Assembly (NCBI GenBank): GCA_937988885.1 | Contig: CALKHR010000197.1 | Span: 6,880-70,879, forward strand | Length of the DNA: 64,000 nucleotides | Source of the DNA: an uncultured Roseiflexaceae bacterium | GTDB lineage: Bacteria; Chloroflexota; Chloroflexia; Chloroflexales; Roseiflexaceae | Direction: 5' to 3' | Part shown: positions 8,436-17,060 of the stretch, one piece after another | How positions within the stretch are numbered: position 1 is the first letter of the stretch | Layout: each line of letters starts with the position of its first letter | The notes under the pieces: generated by a model | Seen by the model: the letters and a program-made list of their open reading frames with translations, nothing else | The model's database searches: none | What the model was told of the DNA's origin: nothing | Position numbers and translations under genes: made by a program

Positions 8436-10061
8436 GTGTCGTTTCAGCTAACAGATATCCCGCGCCTGCTGCCCGAGCTGATGCTACTGGTGGTTGCGCT
8501 GATGGTGCTGATCTCGGATCTGTTCGAGCGCTGGTCGGATGATGCCGAGGATGTGCAGCGCCGTAGCCGTGCTTCGGGCGAGTTAGTGGCGACTGCGCTG
8601 GGGTTGATATTCGTGATCGTGCTGGTGCAGAGCCGTTACCTGTTCACGATCGACGAGCCGCTACCGCCCGGCGGAATCAATGATGTGCTCAATTATCTGC
8701 TCAACTTGGGCCGCAACTTGCAGGCGGGTGGTCCGGGTGGTGAGCCGATTTTGGGTGCGTTTGCCACCGATCACTTGACGATGATCGCTCGCTTGTTGTT
8801 CATTGGCGCGGCCTTTTTGTCAACGTTGTTGGCGATGGGCTATCGGCCTTCGGGCAACCCTGGCGAGTTCTATGCGCTGATATGCTTCTCGACGGCTGGC
8901 ATGTGTCTGATGGCGGGTGCCACCGAGTTGATCACGGCGTACTTGGCGTTGGAGCTTTCGTCGATCTCGTTGTACGTGCTGGCGGGTTATTTCCGCACCG
9001 AGCCGAAATCGGCTGAGGCTGGTATCAAGTACTTCTTGTTTGGCGCGCTGTCGTCGGCGATCCTGCTGTACGGCATGAGTTTGGCGTATGGCTTCACGGC
9101 GAGCACCAATAGCGGCAACCTGACGATTGGCACGCTCTTCTCGACGATCGGGGATGCGGCGAATCGGGCCAGCGGCGATACTACGCTGCTGAATCTGTCG
9201 ATGGTGTTTGTGCTAGCGGGCATCGGCTACAAGGTCGCCGTGGTGCCGTTCCACAGTTGGTCGCCCGATGTGTACCAGGGCGCTCCCACGCCGATCACCG
9301 CGTTTATCTCCACGGCATCGAAGGCGGCGGGCTTTGTGCTGCTGTACCGCTTGCTGGTCGCGCTCTTCCCCTCGATCGTGGGAACTCCTGGCCCCGAGTT
9401 CGATGGCTGGACGAGCCTGCTGGCCGTCATCGCGCTGCTCACGGTGTTGGTCGGTAATTTGTCGGCCTTGCCCCAAACGAACGCGAAGCGCCTGTTGGCC
9501 TATTCGAGCATTGGGCATGCGGGCTTCCTGCTGCTGGCGTTGCTGTTGTGGTCGTCGAGCGCGGCGGCGGATCGGACGTTCGCTACGTCGTCGATGTTGT
9601 ACTACCTGATCGCCTATACGTTCACCAATCTGGGTGCGTTCGGCGTGCTGGCGGTGATCTCCGAGGCGGTTGGCGGCGATGATTTGCGCGATCTGAATGG
9701 CTTGTGGAAGCGCAATATCGGCCTGACGCTGATGATGACGATTATGATCCTGTCGTTGGCTGGCGTGCCGCCGCTCTCGGGTTTCTGGGCGAAGTTCTTC
9801 GTCTTTATGACGGGCTACAAGTCCGGCGCGATCTGGTTGGTGGCGGTGTCGGTGGTGATGACGATTGTGAGTTTGTACTACTACTTGGGCTTCCTGAAGG
9901 CGATGTGGATCAATGCGCCGTCGTCGGAGGAGCCGATTACGACGCCGTTGTCGATGAATGTGACGCTGATCGTTTCGGCAGTGCTGGTGCTGTTGTTGGG
10001 CTTGTTCCCCGGTCTGATCTGGGGCGTGCTCGATCAGGCGGCGCTGATCGCTGGCAGGTAG
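8436..10061 (+). CDS. nuoN: NADH-quinone oxidoreductase subunit N
   Basis: This is the third type of antiporter-like subunit (ND2), adjacent to NuoK in the complex. It has 541 residues. Typical features are ITAYLALELSSISLYVLAGYFR, GIKYFLFGALSSAILLYGMSL, VPFHSWSPDVYQGAPTPITAFISTASKAAGF, and the late segment VPPLSGFWAKFFVF. The start is GTG at 8436, with AGGAG at 8424-8428 seven bases upstream. It is the last gene of the operon and is followed 20 nt later by a strong terminator. No nuoE, nuoF or nuoG lies in this window. Confidence 0.96.
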   Translation: MSFQLTDIPRLLPELMLLVVALMVLISDLFERWSDDAEDVQRRSRASGELVATALGLIFVIVLVQSRYLFTIDEPLPPGGINDVLNYLLNLGRNLQAGGPGGEPILGAFATDHLTMIARLLFIGAAFLSTLLAMGYRPSGNPGEFYALICFSTAGMCLMAGATELITAYLALELSSISLYVLAGYFRTEPKSAEAGIKYFLFGALSSAILLYGMSLAYGFTASTNSGNLTIGTLFSTIGDAANRASGDTTLLNLSMVFVLAGIGYKVAVVPFHSWSPDVYQGAPTPITAFISTASKAAGFVLLYRLLVALFPSIVGTPGPEFDGWTSLLAVIALLTVLVGNLSALPQTNAKRLLAYSSIGHAGFLLLALLLWSSSAAADRTFATSSMLYYLIAYTFTNLGAFGVLAVISEAVGGDDLRDLNGLWKRNIGLTLMMTIMILSLAGVPPLSGFWAKFFVFMTGYKSGAIWLVAVSVVMTIVSLYYYLGFLKAMWINAPSSEEPITTPLSMNVTLIVSAVLVLLLGLFPGLIWGVLDQAALIAGR

Positions 10062-10080
10062 CGTTTATAGCGAGAGTTGC

Positions 10081-10126
10081 AGTGCTACCGAGGTTCTGTT
10101 GTGCAGAGCCTCGGTAGCACTTTTTT
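10081..10126 (+). terminator. Intrinsic terminator of the nuo operon
   Basis: A 13-bp stem (AGTGCTACCGAGG at 10081-10093 with CCTCGGTAGCACT at 10109-10121) is separated by a 15-nt loop and followed by a run of six T. It lies 20 nt after the nuoN stop codon. Confidence 0.93.
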
Positions 10127-10467
10127 GTATGGGTTTATCCACTGATTACGCAGATTAACACAGATTTTGAGAATGGTTTTGTGTGGCTCGTGTACCGTCG
10201 TTACTATCCGACAAGTTGAAGCGTCATTTGCCCAAGTGTGGTCGATGGTGTATGCTATTCGCCACGTTGATCGATGAATTGCGTTGTTCGTGCGGTGTTG
10301 TTACGATGCTGTGCGATGGGTGGCAGCGGCGAAGTGCGCGCGTTTTGGCGCGTCAGCGCCACATTTGTCCGAGCGCGCACACGTTATACACGACGTTGTT
10401 TGCCCGTAGCGACGGGCGTTCACGCCGCCCTTGCTCCTTTTTCATGAATCAACGGCACGCCCAAGCC
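10127..10467 (+). other. Non-coding stretch with nested stem-loops before xpt
   Basis: No convincing gene is seen in this 340-nt stretch. It begins with short tandem-like units (ACGCAGATTA then ACACAGATTT, about 10147-10167). A nested structure follows: GTGCGCGC at 10334-10341 pairs with GCGCGCAC at 10373-10380 and encloses TGGCGC (10346-10351) pairing with GCGCCA (10356-10361). Next comes GCCCGT (10402-10407) with ACGGGC (10412-10417), a GC-rich segment and a T-run at 10438-10442. The last part looks like a terminator although no gene precedes it, so a short RNA or a decayed gene is possible. An open frame at 10183-10497 has no recognisable protein features. Confidence 0.45.
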
Positions 10468-10498
10468 TTGCGCTTGCGCTCTGAACGATACATATAAT
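10468..10498 (+). promoter_or_regulatory. Probable promoter of xpt
   Basis: A perfect TATAAT at 10493-10498 lies 31 nt before the xpt start, with TTGCGC at 10468-10473 as a possible -35 box at a long 19-nt spacing. A second TTGCGC at 10474-10479 is too close. The ribosome site AAAGGAG follows before ATG 10529. I looked for a purine riboswitch here and did not find its conserved core. Confidence 0.5.
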
Positions 10499-10528
10499 CT
10501 CGATAAATCGCCGTAAAGGAGAGACCCC

Positions 10529-11131
10529 ATGTCGTCGCCTGTTGCGCTTGATACGCCGTTTATGCCTTTGGTGCAGCGCATTGCTGCCGAGGCGCATGTG
10601 ATCAATGATCGCATTTTGAAGATCGATCATTTTCTGAATCACCGTGTCGAGCCGAGTTTTATGTCTGCGATCGGTTCCGCGTTGGCCGAGCGGATTCGCC
10701 CGTATGCGCCAGATCTGGTGCTGACCGCTGAGGCGAGCGGGATCGCGCCTGGCTTGGCGACCGCCACCGCGTTGGATGTGCCGATGGTGTACGCGAAGAA
10801 GTATTCGCCCGAGGTAGAGGCTCCGGCGTTGTCGCGGGTGGTGCCTTCGCCAACGAAGGGCGGCCAGACGCGTTTGGTGATCTCGGGGCGCTATTTGGAG
10901 GCTGGCATGCGGGTGGCGCTGGTCGATGATTTTTTGGCGAACGGGCGCACGGCGGTGGCGCTGGCTGAGATTGTGGCGGATGCTGGCGCGCAGATTGTGG
11001 TGGCTGGCTTTGTGGTCGAGAAGTTGTTCCAGAATGGGCGCGAGGGCTTGGCCGAGCGCAATATTCCGATCGCCACACTAGCGCAGATCGAGCGCTTGGT
11101 GGAGGGTTGTGTTCAGATTCGTGGTTTGTAA
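10529..11131 (+). CDS. xpt: Xanthine phosphoribosyltransferase
   Basis: This purine-salvage enzyme transfers phosphoribose from PRPP to xanthine, giving XMP, in the cytoplasm. Its 200 residues match the Xpt family length. Visible marks are the N-terminal ILKIDHFLNHRVEPSFM segment typical of Xpt, TAEASGIAPGLATA, and the PRPP-binding loop VALVDDFLANGRTA near residue 132-145. AAAGGAG precedes ATG 10529. The gene is monocistronic, between its own promoter-like box and a terminator. An adenine phosphoribosyltransferase is less likely because of the DHFLNH motif. Confidence 0.9.
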   Translation: MSSPVALDTPFMPLVQRIAAEAHVINDRILKIDHFLNHRVEPSFMSAIGSALAERIRPYAPDLVLTAEASGIAPGLATATALDVPMVYAKKYSPEVEAPALSRVVPSPTKGGQTRLVISGRYLEAGMRVALVDDFLANGRTAVALAEIVADAGAQIVVAGFVVEKLFQNGREGLAERNIPIATLAQIERLVEGCVQIRGL

Positions 11132-11152
11132 CTGCTTCTGTTGGTAACGATG

Positions 11153-11193
11153 TCTGCGATGTGGCGCGACGGGCGCCATATCGCAGATTTTTT
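11153..11193. terminator. Terminator after xpt
   Basis: A 15-bp stem (TCTGCGATGTGGCGC at 11153-11167 with GCGCCATATCGCAGA at 11173-11187, one G-T pair) is followed by a run of T. It closes xpt and may also stop transcripts from the opposite strand that end near 11227. Confidence 0.9.
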
Positions 11194-11226
11194 GTGTGAG
11201 GTTTTCGCAGCAACGGTGGTGCGGGG

Positions 11227-11553
11227 TTATGAGTCAGCGGAGGGTAGGCTGGTTGGCGTGATTTGGAGTAGAGTGGCTCCGCCCGATTGGCTCGGCCTCA
11301 CCTCCGACTGTTGCAAGCCTCCCGCAGGGGCTTGTTGCCCTGTCGTGGTGTCGGTATCCGCTGCTTGATTTGCACTGGGCGCTTGCGCGTTGTCCCCGCT
11401 GGGAGCCTGTTGCGATTCGGCTGGCAAAACGGTTTCTTCGATACGTTGCTGCGGTGTTGCCGGGAATTCAAACGTTGAGAATAGGCTGCCAAGGCCCAAT
11501 ACAGTGAGGGCACAAACTGCGCCAATGAGTGAAATATGATAATGTAGCCGCAA
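11227..11553 (-). CDS. Small single-span membrane protein of unknown function
   Basis: The protein has 108 residues: one N-terminal membrane helix (ISLIGAVCALTVLGLGSLF), then a hydrophilic tail rich in Gln, Pro, Ala and Thr with no known domain. A TTG start at 11553 is supported by AGGAGA five bases upstream. It follows the DUF5667-type gene by 18 nt, so it is the third gene of an ECF sigma operon. It could be an accessory part of the anti-sigma complex or a surface protein; nothing in the sequence decides between these. Confidence 0.65.
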   Translation of the reverse strand: MRLHYHISLIGAVCALTVLGLGSLFSTFEFPATPQQRIEETVLPAESQQAPSGDNAQAPSANQAADTDTTTGQQAPAGGLQQSEVRPSQSGGATLLQITPTSLPSADS

Positions 11554-11571
11554 AGATGTCTCCTTTGTGCG

Positions 11572-12906
11572 CTAGCCGCCGTATGGCGTTGCTGTGCGTT
11601 TTTCTTCGACCCGAACACTTGGCACCGGAGGCTTCGAACTGGTGGCTGTGCTAGTTGGCCCCGGGGTCCTTTCCAATGGTTTATCATTGGTTGCAGTCGG
11701 TCGAGCAGTTTCTACGATGGTGCTCGGCGGTTGAATTTCCGTCGCTGTCGGTTCCGTTGTCACGTCGGTCGGTAGCGTTACAGCTGGCGTCGAAGTCGTC
11801 TCGTCTGTTGGGAACGCTTCCGGCGTTTCGGTCGACGTTGCCTCGCTAGTAGCGGGTGCTGGTAGCGGATAGGCTTCGTTGGTCGGTTCCGTTGTGACGG
11901 TCGCGGTTGGCCTCAACGGTGTACTCGTTGGAGGCTGTGGGACGCTCGTTGGCTGAACAGTTGGTATCGGTTCAGGTGTCGGTGCTGGCCGATGGTTGTT
12001 CGAGCGCTTGGGCTTGGGCGTCTCGGTTGGTGTTGCTGTCGGCGTGGACGTCGGTTGCTCGGTTGGTGTCGCCGTTGGGGTGAACGTCGGCGTGAATGTC
12101 GGCGTGCGACGCACGATGGCCACAGGGCGCGGCGTGTTCGTCGGCGTCGGCGTATCGGTCGGCGTTGCGGTGTTCGTGGGCGTAGGTGTGTTGGTTGATG
12201 TTGGCGCAAGTTCGGCGACGATCGTCTCGCTCTGGCTATCCTGGCAAGCGTTGCTCGCTGGCAAGTTCGCCAAGAATTGTTGATAGCTTTGCATCATGTC
12301 GTTGAACCGTTCGCGTAGCTGTTGTTGTGCGATCGGTTCGAGCTGGCTGATGGCTTGCCATGCTGCGTCGTTGGCAGCGGCGAGCTCTCGGAGCCGTTCA
12401 TCGGCATCGGTGCAGTCGTTGAGCGAGGCGAGTGCTTCGTCGAGGCGGCGGCTGGCGAATTGCAATCGTAGTTCGGCCTCCTGCAGGCTGCTGAGCGCGA
12501 ATTGCAGCCGCAATTCTTCGCTCTGGCGCTTGAGGCCGTAGAGCGCCTGGCCCGGTAGGCTGGTTTGCGCGGCGGCCACTCCGATCCCCAAGCTTCCAAG
12601 CAAAAAGACGAAGGTTGCGAGCGAGCCGAGCGCGAGCCGCATGCCGAAGCCCCAAAATGGGCGCTGCGTTGGACGGTTGCGCAACGCTGCGAGCGCCGCA
12701 TGTGCACGAATGCGCGCTTGTTGTCGCGTCGCCTCTGAGAGTTTCGGTGCTGCGAGGGTGCGCAACTGGGTGGCGAGCCACAACAGATCGGCGAGTTCAT
12801 CGGCGTGCTCTGGGTGATCGCGCAGACAATCGTCAATGCTCTCGCCCGCCTCAATGCGCGCAAGGCATTCTTGGAGAAGCGTATTGAACTGCTCTCGATA
12901 CGGCAT
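11572..12906 (-). CDS. DUF5667-type membrane protein, probable anti-sigma factor
   Basis: The protein has 444 residues. Residues 1-90 are helical and charged (EQFNTLLQECLARIEAGESID, then EHADELADLLWLATQLRTLA), resembling an anti-sigma-like cytoplasmic domain. One membrane helix follows near 105-125 (LALGSLATFVFLLGSLGIGV). The DUF5667-like part comes next (LPGQALYGLKRQSEELRLQF and helices up to about 230), and then about 200 residues of Thr/Pro-rich repeats (TPTPTNTATPTDTPTPT) as a long extracellular stalk. ATG 12906 is preferred to a GTG 36 bases upstream. It lies 81 nt after the ECF sigma gene on the same strand. The anti-sigma role is inferred from this pairing. Confidence 0.75.
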   Translation of the reverse strand: MPYREQFNTLLQECLARIEAGESIDDCLRDHPEHADELADLLWLATQLRTLAAPKLSEATRQQARIRAHAALAALRNRPTQRPFWGFGMRLALGSLATFVFLLGSLGIGVAAAQTSLPGQALYGLKRQSEELRLQFALSSLQEAELRLQFASRRLDEALASLNDCTDADERLRELAAANDAAWQAISQLEPIAQQQLRERFNDMMQSYQQFLANLPASNACQDSQSETIVAELAPTSTNTPTPTNTATPTDTPTPTNTPRPVAIVRRTPTFTPTFTPTATPTEQPTSTPTATPTETPKPKRSNNHRPAPTPEPIPTVQPTSVPQPPTSTPLRPTATVTTEPTNEAYPLPAPATSEATSTETPEAFPTDETTSTPAVTLPTDVTTEPTATEIQPPSTIVETARPTATNDKPLERTPGPTSTATSSKPPVPSVRVEEKRTATPYGG

Positions 12907-12987
12907 ACCTAGAACCCATCCTATTTGGCGTACACGGCACAAGGGCGCGTTTCGCTGGAACTGCCCAGAGAAACCGCCTTTGGTTCT

Positions 12988-13581
12988 TTAGCTAGTGGTT
13001 ACTTTGCTGGTTTTACGTTTGCCGCCAAGGAGCCGCGCTAGGCTGGTGAGAGCGCGGTGTTGCATGACCTTGACGGCGTTTTCCGAGCGGCCCGTGAGTT
13101 GTGCGACCTCGGAATTGCTACGTTGTTCAATAAAGCGCAAAAGTATCACTTCGCGTTGTTCGGCGGTCAGTTGTTCAAGCGCCAGTTGAAGCTCGTGGAT
13201 CTCATCGTTGATGATCACCCTATCGTCGGGCGATACCTCGTGCGATGTGATCGTGTCGTTCAGTGGCGCTACCTCTAACCGCCGACGTCGATACGTGTCT
13301 GCGAGCAGGTTACGAGCGATGGTATAGAGCCACGCTACGAACACCACCTCCGGATCGGAGTTCGGTATTTTGAACGATGGCAAATGTTCAACAACCCGAA
13401 CCCAGAGATCGCTCGTGAGTTCTTCAGCCAGGGCGCGATCTCCACAGCGTGCGTACAAGTAGCGAAACAGCGTATCGGCCAATAGGCCATATATGCTATC
13501 GAACGCGACTTGATCGCCTGCCTGGGCTTGGCTTAACGTACTAGCAAAGTCGATCCCAAACCTGGACACCGCTGCTCCCAT
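12988..13581 (-). CDS. ECF-type RNA polymerase sigma factor
   Basis: This is a 197-residue extracytoplasmic-function sigma factor. Region 2 is visible around residues 20-95 (FDSIYGLLADTLFRYLYARC, then ELTSDLWVRVVEHL and FVAWLYTIARNLLADTYRRR), and region 4 around 130-190 (QLTAEQREVILLRFIE and SENAVKVMQHRALTSLARLL). It heads an operon with the DUF5667 membrane protein, its likely regulator, and a small membrane protein. The upstream region holds nested inverted repeats. The ribosome site before ATG 13581 is weak. Confidence 0.92.
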   Translation of the reverse strand: MGAAVSRFGIDFASTLSQAQAGDQVAFDSIYGLLADTLFRYLYARCGDRALAEELTSDLWVRVVEHLPSFKIPNSDPEVVFVAWLYTIARNLLADTYRRRRLEVAPLNDTITSHEVSPDDRVIINDEIHELQLALEQLTAEQREVILLRFIEQRSNSEVAQLTGRSENAVKVMQHRALTSLARLLGGKRKTSKVTTS

Positions 13582-13598
13582 CTGGATCGGGAATCGCT

Positions 13599-13650
13599 CC
13601 GATAAGACAAACGAATGAACCGTAAAAAGGTTACGGGTATATCTTATCGA
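13599..13650 (-). promoter_or_regulatory. Nested inverted repeats upstream of the ECF sigma gene
   Basis: CCGATAAGA at 13599-13607 mirrors TCTTATCGA at 13642-13650 (8 of 9). Between them CCGTAA (13620-13625) mirrors TTACGG (13631-13636) across five bases. They lie 18-69 nt before the sigma start codon, where promoter or operator sites are expected. The inner and outer dyads are off-centre by about three bases. Confidence 0.45.
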
Positions 13651-13713
13651 AATTAGATTTGGTCCAATCGGTCTTGGGCCATTGTACTATGAATTTCGAT
13701 ATTAGTTGTTAGT

Positions 13714-16212
13714 TTACTGTAAACCTGTTACAAGCCCTGCGTATTTTTCAACAAGGATTCGAGCCTGTTCCTCGCTGCTCCCTTCTGCAATGACGTAGAA
13801 GAAAGGTCCATCGGGATCGGGCAAAATCAGCACCCACTCGTCGCCAAGGTCGATTTTGACGCCATCGACTTGTTCGAGGCGACGATCCTGGTACTGCTGA
13901 TTCAGGATGCGCATCACTTTGCCCTTATATTCCCAACGACACGCGACTCGCGTTTGGCTCATATAGTAGCGCGGCAGTTCGTGGATCACCTGCGAGAGCC
14001 GTTTGTCGTTCAGGCGAAGGAGCTCCATGATCTTGACGATTGCGAAGAGGCCATCGGCGCTGGGGTTGAAGCTGGGGAAGATGTAATGGCCATCGCCATC
14101 GCCGAGCATCAGGAAGTCGCGATTGTTGGCTGCAGTGCGCATCAAGGCGCCCAAGGTGGCGCGTGTCCGCACGATCTTGCCGCCGTAGCGCGCCGCGATC
14201 TCCTCGAAGGCGCGCGGAGCTGTGACAGGCACGGCTACGGTGCCGCCACCATTGACGGCCATGACGAGCGCGGTGACGGCGGCTAGCGCTTGGGTGCCCG
14301 GCAGGCGTCGTCCGGCGTCATCGACGAGAAAGAGCTTTTCGCCGCCGCTGTCGATGCGCACACCCATATGCGCATCGAGCACGGGCGTGATGCGGGCGAG
14401 CCGCTCCATGCCTTCCTCGAACAGGTCGCCGCTCTGGAAGATGCGGGCATCGTCGAGATTGGCGTTCAACTCCACCAAGTCGATCTCCAGCCGCCGCAGG
14501 ATGCTGGGCAGAATGTGTGAAGCATTCGCATTGGCGTAGTCGATCACGAGGTTGAAGTCGCGGGCGATCCCGGCCAACGCTTCCGGGCGCAGGGCTTGGA
14601 GGAAGGCTTCGGTGTAGGTCTGTTCGACGTTTTCGGCATCGACGATGCGGCCCACCTCGTCGAGATAGGCTCGTCGGTAATCCTCGCGGAAGAACACGCC
14701 CTCGATCTTGCGCTCGGTGGCGCTGTCGATGTCGAGGCCGTTCGCATCGAAGAATTTGATATCGACCACACGGTTGTCGAGCGGCGAGATGCGCACGTGG
14801 ACGCCACCCGCGCTGCCGCTCGCCTGGGTGATGTAGCGGGCGACGGGGATGGGCACGCTGTGCAGGTCCGAGACGTGTACGCCAGCCGAGGGCAGCCCAG
14901 CGATGATCGCTCGTTTGAGCATGCGGGGCGTGTAGTGGGCGTCGCGGTTCATCGTGACGGTGGCGCCGCGCGGCAGCGTTGCGCCGAAGGCAGCGCCTAG
15001 CTTGGCGCAGAACTCCGGCGTCAGGTCGATGTTGACCAGCCCGGTGATGCCCGAGCGCCCGAACAGCACGCGCCGACCCTGCGATCCCCAGATGATGCTG
15101 GTGCTGATTGTCGCGCCCTCGTCCACCTCTTTGCTGGGCCAGATCTTGACGTTCGCACCGATCACAGCTCCAGCGTTGATGATCGATTGATCGCCGACGA
15201 CTACGCCCTCGAACAGCACGGAGCGGCTTTTAATGTTGCACTGGCGCAGCACGATCGCGCCGCGCAACTCGGCACGCTCGCCGATGTAGGAGTTGCGCCA
15301 GATGATCGAGCGATCGATAGTGGCGCGTGTGTCCACCACGGCGTAGTCGCGGATGGCGGTCGGCCCGTGGATAATCACGCCGCCCTTGATCTTGGCGCCG
15401 TGCCCGAGGTAGACCGGGCCGTGGAATTGGGCATCGGGCGCGATCTCGGCGTCGCCCTCGATCCAGACTTCATCGAAGATGTTTTGCCCCACGCGCGGCA
15501 GTTTGACCTTGCCGGTCATGTAATCGCGGGAGGCCCGCATATATTCTTCGATGGTGCCGACATCGGTCCAATAGCCTTCCGCGATGTAGCCGAGCAGCGG
15601 GTCGCCCTTGCGCAGCATCTTGGGGAAGACATCCTGCGACCAATCGGTGAATTTGCCGCGCTCGATGTAGCGGAACACCGACGGATCGAGCATGTAGATG
15701 CCGGTGTTGACGGTATCGGAAAAGACCTCGCCCCAGCTTGGTTTTTCGAGGAACTGTTTCACCTCGCCATGGTCGCCGACGATGATCACGCCGTATTCGA
15801 GCGGGTTGGGCACTCGCGTCAGCGTGATGGTTGCCATAGCGTTGTGGGCGTTGTGGTAGGCGATAATCTTCGAAAGGTCGAAATCGGTGAGTGCATCACC
15901 GGAGATCACCAGGAACGGCTCGCGCAGCAGGTGTTCGGCGTTTTTGACGCTGCCAGCTGTGCCGAGCGGCTGGTCTTCGAGACAGTAATCGATATGAACG
16001 CCATACGCTGATCCGTCTCCGAAGTGATCTTGGATCAGGTTGGCGAGATATTGCACGGTGACGACAATTTCTGTGATGCCATGTATTTTGAGCAGCTCGA
16101 TGATGTGCGACATCACCACACGATCAACGAGTGGCACCATGGGTTTTGGCCGATTGATCGTGAGGGGGCGCAAACGCGAGCCTTCGCCTCCGGCCATGAC
16201 GACAGCTTTCAT
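13714..16212 (-). CDS. Mannose-1-phosphate guanylyltransferase-like fusion with a degenerate phosphomannomutase domain
   Basis: The protein has 832 residues. Residues 1-235 are a sugar-nucleotidyltransferase with VVMAGGEGSRLRPLTINRPK and the later VISGDALTDFD. Residues 245-375 are a left-handed beta-helix of hexapeptide repeats, and about 380-832 resemble phosphomannomutase/phosphoglucomutase. In that last domain the active-site loops are altered: the serine loop reads VRISPLDN instead of TASHNP, the metal loop IDSGGEKL instead of DGDADR, and the sugar loop GDGDGH instead of GEQSGH. It probably makes GDP-mannose or a related NDP-sugar, with the mutase part regulatory or binding only. ATG 16212 follows GAGGAG; an upstream in-frame start at 16305 has no support. 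Confidence 0.88.
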   Translation of the reverse strand: MKAVVMAGGEGSRLRPLTINRPKPMVPLVDRVVMSHIIELLKIHGITEIVVTVQYLANLIQDHFGDGSAYGVHIDYCLEDQPLGTAGSVKNAEHLLREPFLVISGDALTDFDLSKIIAYHNAHNAMATITLTRVPNPLEYGVIIVGDHGEVKQFLEKPSWGEVFSDTVNTGIYMLDPSVFRYIERGKFTDWSQDVFPKMLRKGDPLLGYIAEGYWTDVGTIEEYMRASRDYMTGKVKLPRVGQNIFDEVWIEGDAEIAPDAQFHGPVYLGHGAKIKGGVIIHGPTAIRDYAVVDTRATIDRSIIWRNSYIGERAELRGAIVLRQCNIKSRSVLFEGVVVGDQSIINAGAVIGANVKIWPSKEVDEGATISTSIIWGSQGRRVLFGRSGITGLVNIDLTPEFCAKLGAAFGATLPRGATVTMNRDAHYTPRMLKRAIIAGLPSAGVHVSDLHSVPIPVARYITQASGSAGGVHVRISPLDNRVVDIKFFDANGLDIDSATERKIEGVFFREDYRRAYLDEVGRIVDAENVEQTYTEAFLQALRPEALAGIARDFNLVIDYANANASHILPSILRRLEIDLVELNANLDDARIFQSGDLFEEGMERLARITPVLDAHMGVRIDSGGEKLFLVDDAGRRLPGTQALAAVTALVMAVNGGGTVAVPVTAPRAFEEIAARYGGKIVRTRATLGALMRTAANNRDFLMLGDGDGHYIFPSFNPSADGLFAIVKIMELLRLNDKRLSQVIHELPRYYMSQTRVACRWEYKGKVMRILNQQYQDRRLEQVDGVKIDLGDEWVLILPDPDGPFFYVIAEGSSEEQARILVEKYAGLVTGLQ

Positions 16213-16493
16213 CGGCGGGCTCCTCTTTTCTACAGATACAGACGGCGATAGAACCCAATCCAGAGGATGGCTTGCAGTATAGCATGTTCCTGGCGGGACT
16301 GACAATGGTTTTTCGTTTAGTGTTACGATTGCACTATGGTTGTCGTTGATAGTTTAACAGGGCGCTTGGACGATCTCTCAATACACACTCGGGTGTAGTA
16401 TCAACCAGCAACGAGCGAAGAAAACACACTTCAAACAACAAAAGCGTTCTGGCAACACGATGCACCAGAACGCCATTGTGGAAATGTTTTATG

Positions 16494-16883
16494 TTATTCG
16501 GAGCGTTTGCGCAGCTCCTCGACGCGCTCGGTGAGTGTGGCAATTTTAGCGCTGAGTTCGTCGAGATCGCGCTTGGTGGGGATGTTGAAGATGTTCAACG
16601 CGCTCTCGATGCGCTGCTCGACCCGCTCGCCAAGCTGTTGGAACGGCGAACGGTTGTCGCGCAGGCGGCTGCGCACCTCTTGAACCAGCTTTTCGCCGTC
16701 CTTCTGGGCAATTTCGCCCCGCTCAACGAGCTTATTCACGAACGCCTCAGCCTCGTCGCGCGTGAACGCCACCGCACCGATGCTGGCAAGCACAAGTTTA
16801 CGTAAGCCCTCGAACATCGAGCGACTGGCCTTGTGGGTCGCTTCCTTGACTTGGGTGACAGGAATCTCGATACCTTCAGACAT
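16494..16883 (-). CDS. Phasin-family (PhaI/PhaF-like) protein
   Basis: This is a 129-residue, largely helical protein. After a short N-terminus it has a phasin-like segment (GLRKLVLASIGAVAFTRDEAEAFVNKLVERGEIAQKDGEKLV is the conserved pattern, about residues 28-68). A charged stretch follows, then a C-terminal heptad-like coiled coil (LDELSAKIATLTERVEELRKR). Proteins of this kind coat polyhydroxyalkanoate granules or act as general stress and membrane-associated proteins. No PHA synthase is nearby, so granule binding is only one possibility. ATG 16883 has TGGAGGG upstream, which makes it better than the in-frame starts further up. Confidence 0.75.
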   Translation of the reverse strand: MSEGIEIPVTQVKEATHKASRSMFEGLRKLVLASIGAVAFTRDEAEAFVNKLVERGEIAQKDGEKLVQEVRSRLRDNRSPFQQLGERVEQRIESALNIFNIPTKRDLDELSAKIATLTERVEELRKRSE

Positions 16884-17060
16884 GATCGCCCTCCAATCAA
16901 GGCTTAATATCATCGTATGACGCACTGCGTTATACGATAGTATACCACGCAGAATGCGTAGTGGCAATCGTTCGATCCGTGACGGTGATAGTTCGGTTCT
17001 GTGGTATCATAGAGTAACCCATTGGAATCGCTTCAAAGCCTAAGGTTATAGAGGTTCAGC

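Noticed and set aside
10440..10528. Purine riboswitch before xpt
   Set aside because: The region has a TATAAT box and a CCGTAAA segment, but the conserved three-way junction and the paired loops of the purine aptamer are not present.
11990..12200. Short GTCGGC-type DNA repeats
   Set aside because: They are the codons of the Thr/Pro stalk in the DUF5667-type protein, read on the minus strand, and not an independent element.
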